Shown here piece by piece: positions 14,471 to 16,943 of a DNA stretch of 16,943 bases. The stretch is taken from the NCBI GenBank assembly GCA_050256135.1, contig JBFWIF010000048.1, positions 1 to 16,943 on the forward strand, written 5' to 3'. The stretch's first letter is position 1; every line of letters begins with the position of its first letter. The notes beneath the pieces were generated by a model. The model was given only the letters and a program-made list of their open reading frames with translations, was not told where the DNA came from and searched no databases. The stretch comes from RZYP01 sp050256135 (GTDB taxonomy: Bacteria > Bacillota > Negativicutes > Acidaminococcales > Acidaminococcaceae). Made by a program: the position numbers and the translations under genes.

Positions 14471-16943
14471 ATGAACGTTTTAAACCAGCAAGCACAAATA
14501 GGTTTAACAACTGAACAAGTAAGACAATTACAACAAAAATTTGGTAAAAATGAGCTTGTGCCCAAGAAAGAAGAAAGCATTATTTTGAAAATGTTTCGTG
14601 TTGTTTGCGAACCAATGTTTTTACTGCTGCTTGCAACATCGGTAATTTACTTTCTGTTGGGTGAACCTAGAGATGGCGCAATTATGCTTGTATTCGTTAT
14701 TGCAGTGATTGGAATTGAGGCCATTCAAGAATGGCGGACAGATAAAACACTAGCTGCATTAAAGAAATTATCAGCTCCACATATTAATGTTTTACGTGAT
14801 GGCATAGAACAAACGATCAATAGTGTTGATTTGGTTCCTGGTGACATAATGTTTCTTGTGGAAGGGCTGAAAGTACCTGCAGATGGTATTGTTTTAAAAG
14901 CCAGCACTTTGCTTATAGATGAATCATCTCTAACAGGTGAATCAGTAGGTGTCTGGAAAATGACAAAAGAAGAAACAGAACAAGATGGCAGTTGTCACTG
15001 GCGCCGTGACTATTGTTATGCAGGTACGCTTGTAACACAAGGTACGGGAACTGTTTTGGTTGACAAAATAGGAGCTGCTACCGAGTACGGAAAAATTTGC
15101 AAAGATGTTGTAACAGCTCCGAACATACAGACTCCCCTTCAAAAGCAAACGGAAAGAATGGTCAAATCTTTTGGCATTTTCGCAATGGTGTTGTTTGTTC
15201 TTGTTGCGATGGCTACATATATTAATTTATCTGATCATTTTTTAAAAGATAGGATTGTAGAAAGTATTCTTGGCGGTATAACTTTGGCTATGGCGATGAT
15301 TCCGGAAGAATTTCCGGTCATACTAACTGTTTTTTTGTCTATGGGCGCCTGGCGGCTGGCAAAAAAGCAATCGCTTGTCAGAAAATTGGCATCAGTTGAG
15401 ACATTAGGCGCTGTATCAGTGCTTTGTGTTGATAAAACAGGAACGATTACCTTGAATAGGATGACGGTGCAGGATGTTTGGGCTCCTACAGGTGATGATA
15501 AACAGTTTAGTAGAATTATGGGTATGGCTTGTAAATCAGATGCTTATGACCCTATGGAAAAAGCAATGGTCGTCTTTTGTGAAGAAGGGGGGATTTTGCG
15601 AGAAGAACTTTTCGGCGGTGAATTAGTTAAGGAGTATCCTTTTACTAACGCAACAAAAATGATGGGTAATGTTTGGTCGCTGGAAGGAAAGTATCTTATT
15701 GCGGCAAAGGGGTCGCCAGAGAAAATACTACAACTTTGTAAGCTGACAGAATCAGAACTTGAGCATATAGAAAATAAAATGAATGCTATGGCAAAGAGAG
15801 GACTTAGAGTTATAGCAGTTGGCGAAATGATTTTATCAGATATCAACGATATTCCCGAAAATTTAGTTAACTGCAAGCTGCAATTTTGCGGTGTGGTTGG
15901 CCTTGCCGATCCACCAAGGGATTCTGTCAAACAAGATGTTCAGACATGCATAAATGCTGGAGTAAGGGTTGTTATGATAACCGGAGACAACGGCATTACG
16001 GCCAGTGCGATTGGCAGACAGATAGGCATGCCAGGCAGTGATAAAATTATCACTGGTGATGAGATTGATAAAATGAATCAAGAGGAATTAAAGGAAAAAA
16101 TTAAGAATGTAAGTATTTTTTCTAGAGTTATCCCTGAACACAAAATGAGAATAGTGCAGGCATTTAAAACAAATGGCGAAATCGTTGCCATGACAGGTGA
16201 TGGTGTTAACGACGCTCCAGCTCTTAAATATGCAGATATCGGCATAGCTATGGGTAAGAGGGGTTCAGAAGTTGCACGGGAAGCTGCTGATTTGATTTTG
16301 CTGGATGATAATTTTTCTACCATAGTCGATACGATAAAAGACGGCAGAAGAATTTATGATAATATTAAAAGGGCGTTTGGCTATGTTATTGTCATTCATA
16401 TACCAATCGCATTTGCTGCTCTATTAGCGCCATTATTGGGAATACCACCTAGTTGTTTGTTTCTATTACCTGTACATGTTGTCCTTTTAGAGCTTGTAAT
16501 TGACCCGACGTGTTCAATTGTGTTGGAACGACAGCCGGCTGAAAGAGATATTATGGACAGGCCACCACGCAAGGCAGAGGAAAAACTTATTAATCTTAAT
16601 AGTTTAACAAAAAGCCTTTTCCAAGGTTTTGCTATATTTGGGGCAGCATTTGGCACCTATTTGTTTTTTTTAGAGCAATATCCTGATAATGCCGCTTTGG
16701 CAAGAACAATTGGCTTAACGATTATATTTATATCAAATATGTTACTTGTTCATGTCAATAGTTCAGAATCAGAGCTTGCAATTAAGTCGATTTTACGCCT
16801 TAAAGGAGACAAAGTTATTGCAGCTGTTAATATTGGTGTGATTTTAAGCTTAATTATAATGCTATATACACCTATTGCAGTAGTTCTTAAACTTGCCCCG
16901 CTGAATTGGCAACAAGTTATTTTAGCTTTCGGCATTGCTAGTG
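14471..16943 (+). CDS. cation-exporting P-type ATPase (calcium-pump-like), cut by the window end
   Basis: Membrane pump driven by ATP; 824 residues are visible and the C-terminus lies beyond the window. An N-terminal cation-ATPase domain (GLTTEQVRQLQQKFGKNEL) precedes the actuator loop TGES (155-158), TM4 PEEFP (278-282), the phosphorylated Asp321 in DKTGT, KGSPEK (413-418) in the nucleotide domain and TGDGVNDAP (575-583). There is no N-terminal heavy-metal domain and no CPC motif, so it is P2-like rather than P1B. By eye-alignment with SERCA, TM4 Glu is kept (Glu279), TM5 has His643 where SERCA has Asn768, and TM6 reads ELVIDPT (674-680), with Glu674 for Asn796 and Asp678 for Asp800. With a NiCo riboswitch in front, transition-metal (Co2+, Ni2+ or Fe2+) export is more likely than Ca2+. 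The start is ATG 14471, 8 bases after GGAG. Confidence 0.93.
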   Translation, partial: MNVLNQQAQIGLTTEQVRQLQQKFGKNELVPKKEESIILKMFRVVCEPMFLLLLATSVIYFLLGEPRDGAIMLVFVIAVIGIEAIQEWRTDKTLAALKKLSAPHINVLRDGIEQTINSVDLVPGDIMFLVEGLKVPADGIVLKASTLLIDESSLTGESVGVWKMTKEETEQDGSCHWRRDYCYAGTLVTQGTGTVLVDKIGAATEYGKICKDVVTAPNIQTPLQKQTERMVKSFGIFAMVLFVLVAMATYINLSDHFLKDRIVESILGGITLAMAMIPEEFPVILTVFLSMGAWRLAKKQSLVRKLASVETLGAVSVLCVDKTGTITLNRMTVQDVWAPTGDDKQFSRIMGMACKSDAYDPMEKAMVVFCEEGGILREELFGGELVKEYPFTNATKMMGNVWSLEGKYLIAAKGSPEKILQLCKLTESELEHIENKMNAMAKRGLRVIAVGEMILSDINDIPENLVNCKLQFCGVVGLADPPRDSVKQDVQTCINAGVRVVMITGDNGITASAIGRQIGMPGSDKIITGDEIDKMNQEELKEKIKNVSIFSRVIPEHKMRIVQAFKTNGEIVAMTGDGVNDAPALKYADIGIAMGKRGSEVAREAADLILLDDNFSTIVDTIKDGRRIYDNIKRAFGYVIVIHIPIAFAALLAPLLGIPPSCLFLLPVHVVLLELVIDPTCSIVLERQPAERDIMDRPPRKAEEKLINLNSLTKSLFQGFAIFGAAFGTYLFFLEQYPDNAALARTIGLTIIFISNMLLVHVNSSESELAIKSILRLKGDKVIAAVNIGVILSLIIMLYTPIAVVLKLAPLNWQQVILAFGIAS

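Noticed and set aside
14266..14580. 104-aa minus-strand open frame over the NiCo leader
   Set aside because: It covers the promoter, riboswitch, terminator and start of the ATPase gene on the opposite strand, so it is not credible as a gene.
15544..15930. 128-aa minus-strand open frame inside the P-type ATPase
   Set aside because: The plus strand here encodes the conserved nucleotide-binding domain of the pump; the reverse frame is a shadow.
14471..16943. possible broken ATPase gene
   Set aside because: The reading frame is open from ATG 14471 to the last base with all catalytic motifs intact; it only lacks a stop because the window ends.
1..16943. CRISPR arrays, insertion sequences, phage genes, tRNA or rRNA
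   Set aside because: I saw no spaced direct repeats, transposase or phage motifs, tRNA cloverleaf or rRNA sequence on either strand.

Overview
The window is a 16.9 kb piece of low-GC chromosome (roughly 35-40% GC by eye). Its GGAGG-type ribosome binding sites, TTGACA/TATAAT-like promoters, intrinsic terminators after most transcription units, and two metal riboswitches that appear to work by transcription termination all point to a Firmicutes (Bacillota) bacterium. A MacB/HlyD-type ABC exporter with a membrane fusion protein, an RmuC protein and a GGDEF protein would fit a diderm Firmicute such as the Negativicutes, but that is inference. I see no phage, transposon, CRISPR, rRNA or tRNA.

Layout. 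(1) 1-80: the end of an upstream unit and its terminator. (2) 253-4564: a three-gene exporter operon (FtsX-type permease, ABC ATPase, HlyD-type fusion protein). (3) 4575-6138: a flavoprotein with an iron-sulfur-type CX2CX2CX7C motif and an SDR oxidoreductase, closed by a 20-bp terminator hairpin. (4) 6270-7671: rmuC, converging on an unrecognised gene (7670-8452, minus); a shared hairpin covers both stop codons. (5) 8462-9155: a long intergenic region with a strong minus-strand promoter, a small operator-like dyad, a perfect 54-bp palindrome, a strong plus-strand promoter, and a yybP-ykoY Mn2+ riboswitch leading to a GDT1/UPF0016 manganese exporter gene (9156-9860). (6) 10055-11853: an unrecognised 138-aa protein in an apparent operon with an NSS (sodium:neurotransmitter symporter family) transporter. 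(7) 12036-13352: an MFS transporter close to the NiaP (niacin permease) group, with a TTG start. (8) 13559-14236: a two-TM diguanylate cyclase with an I-site. (9) 14261 to the end: a promoter, a NiCo (czcD) riboswitch with an overlapping terminator, and a P-type ATPase cut by the window end.

Functionally, the clearest theme is divalent-metal export controlled at the RNA level. One leader reads Mn2+ and drives a GDT1 exporter. About 5 kb away, a second leader of the Ni2+/Co2+ (possibly Fe2+) class drives a P-type ATPase of the calcium-pump-like superfamily whose transmembrane metal-site residues differ from those of Ca2+ pumps. In both leaders the 3' side of the aptamer is also the 5' side of a terminator, so both are predicted to turn genes ON when metal binds. 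The most interesting items are the NiCo riboswitch/atypical ATPase pair, the perfect 54-bp palindrome, and the small protein paired with the NSS transporter.
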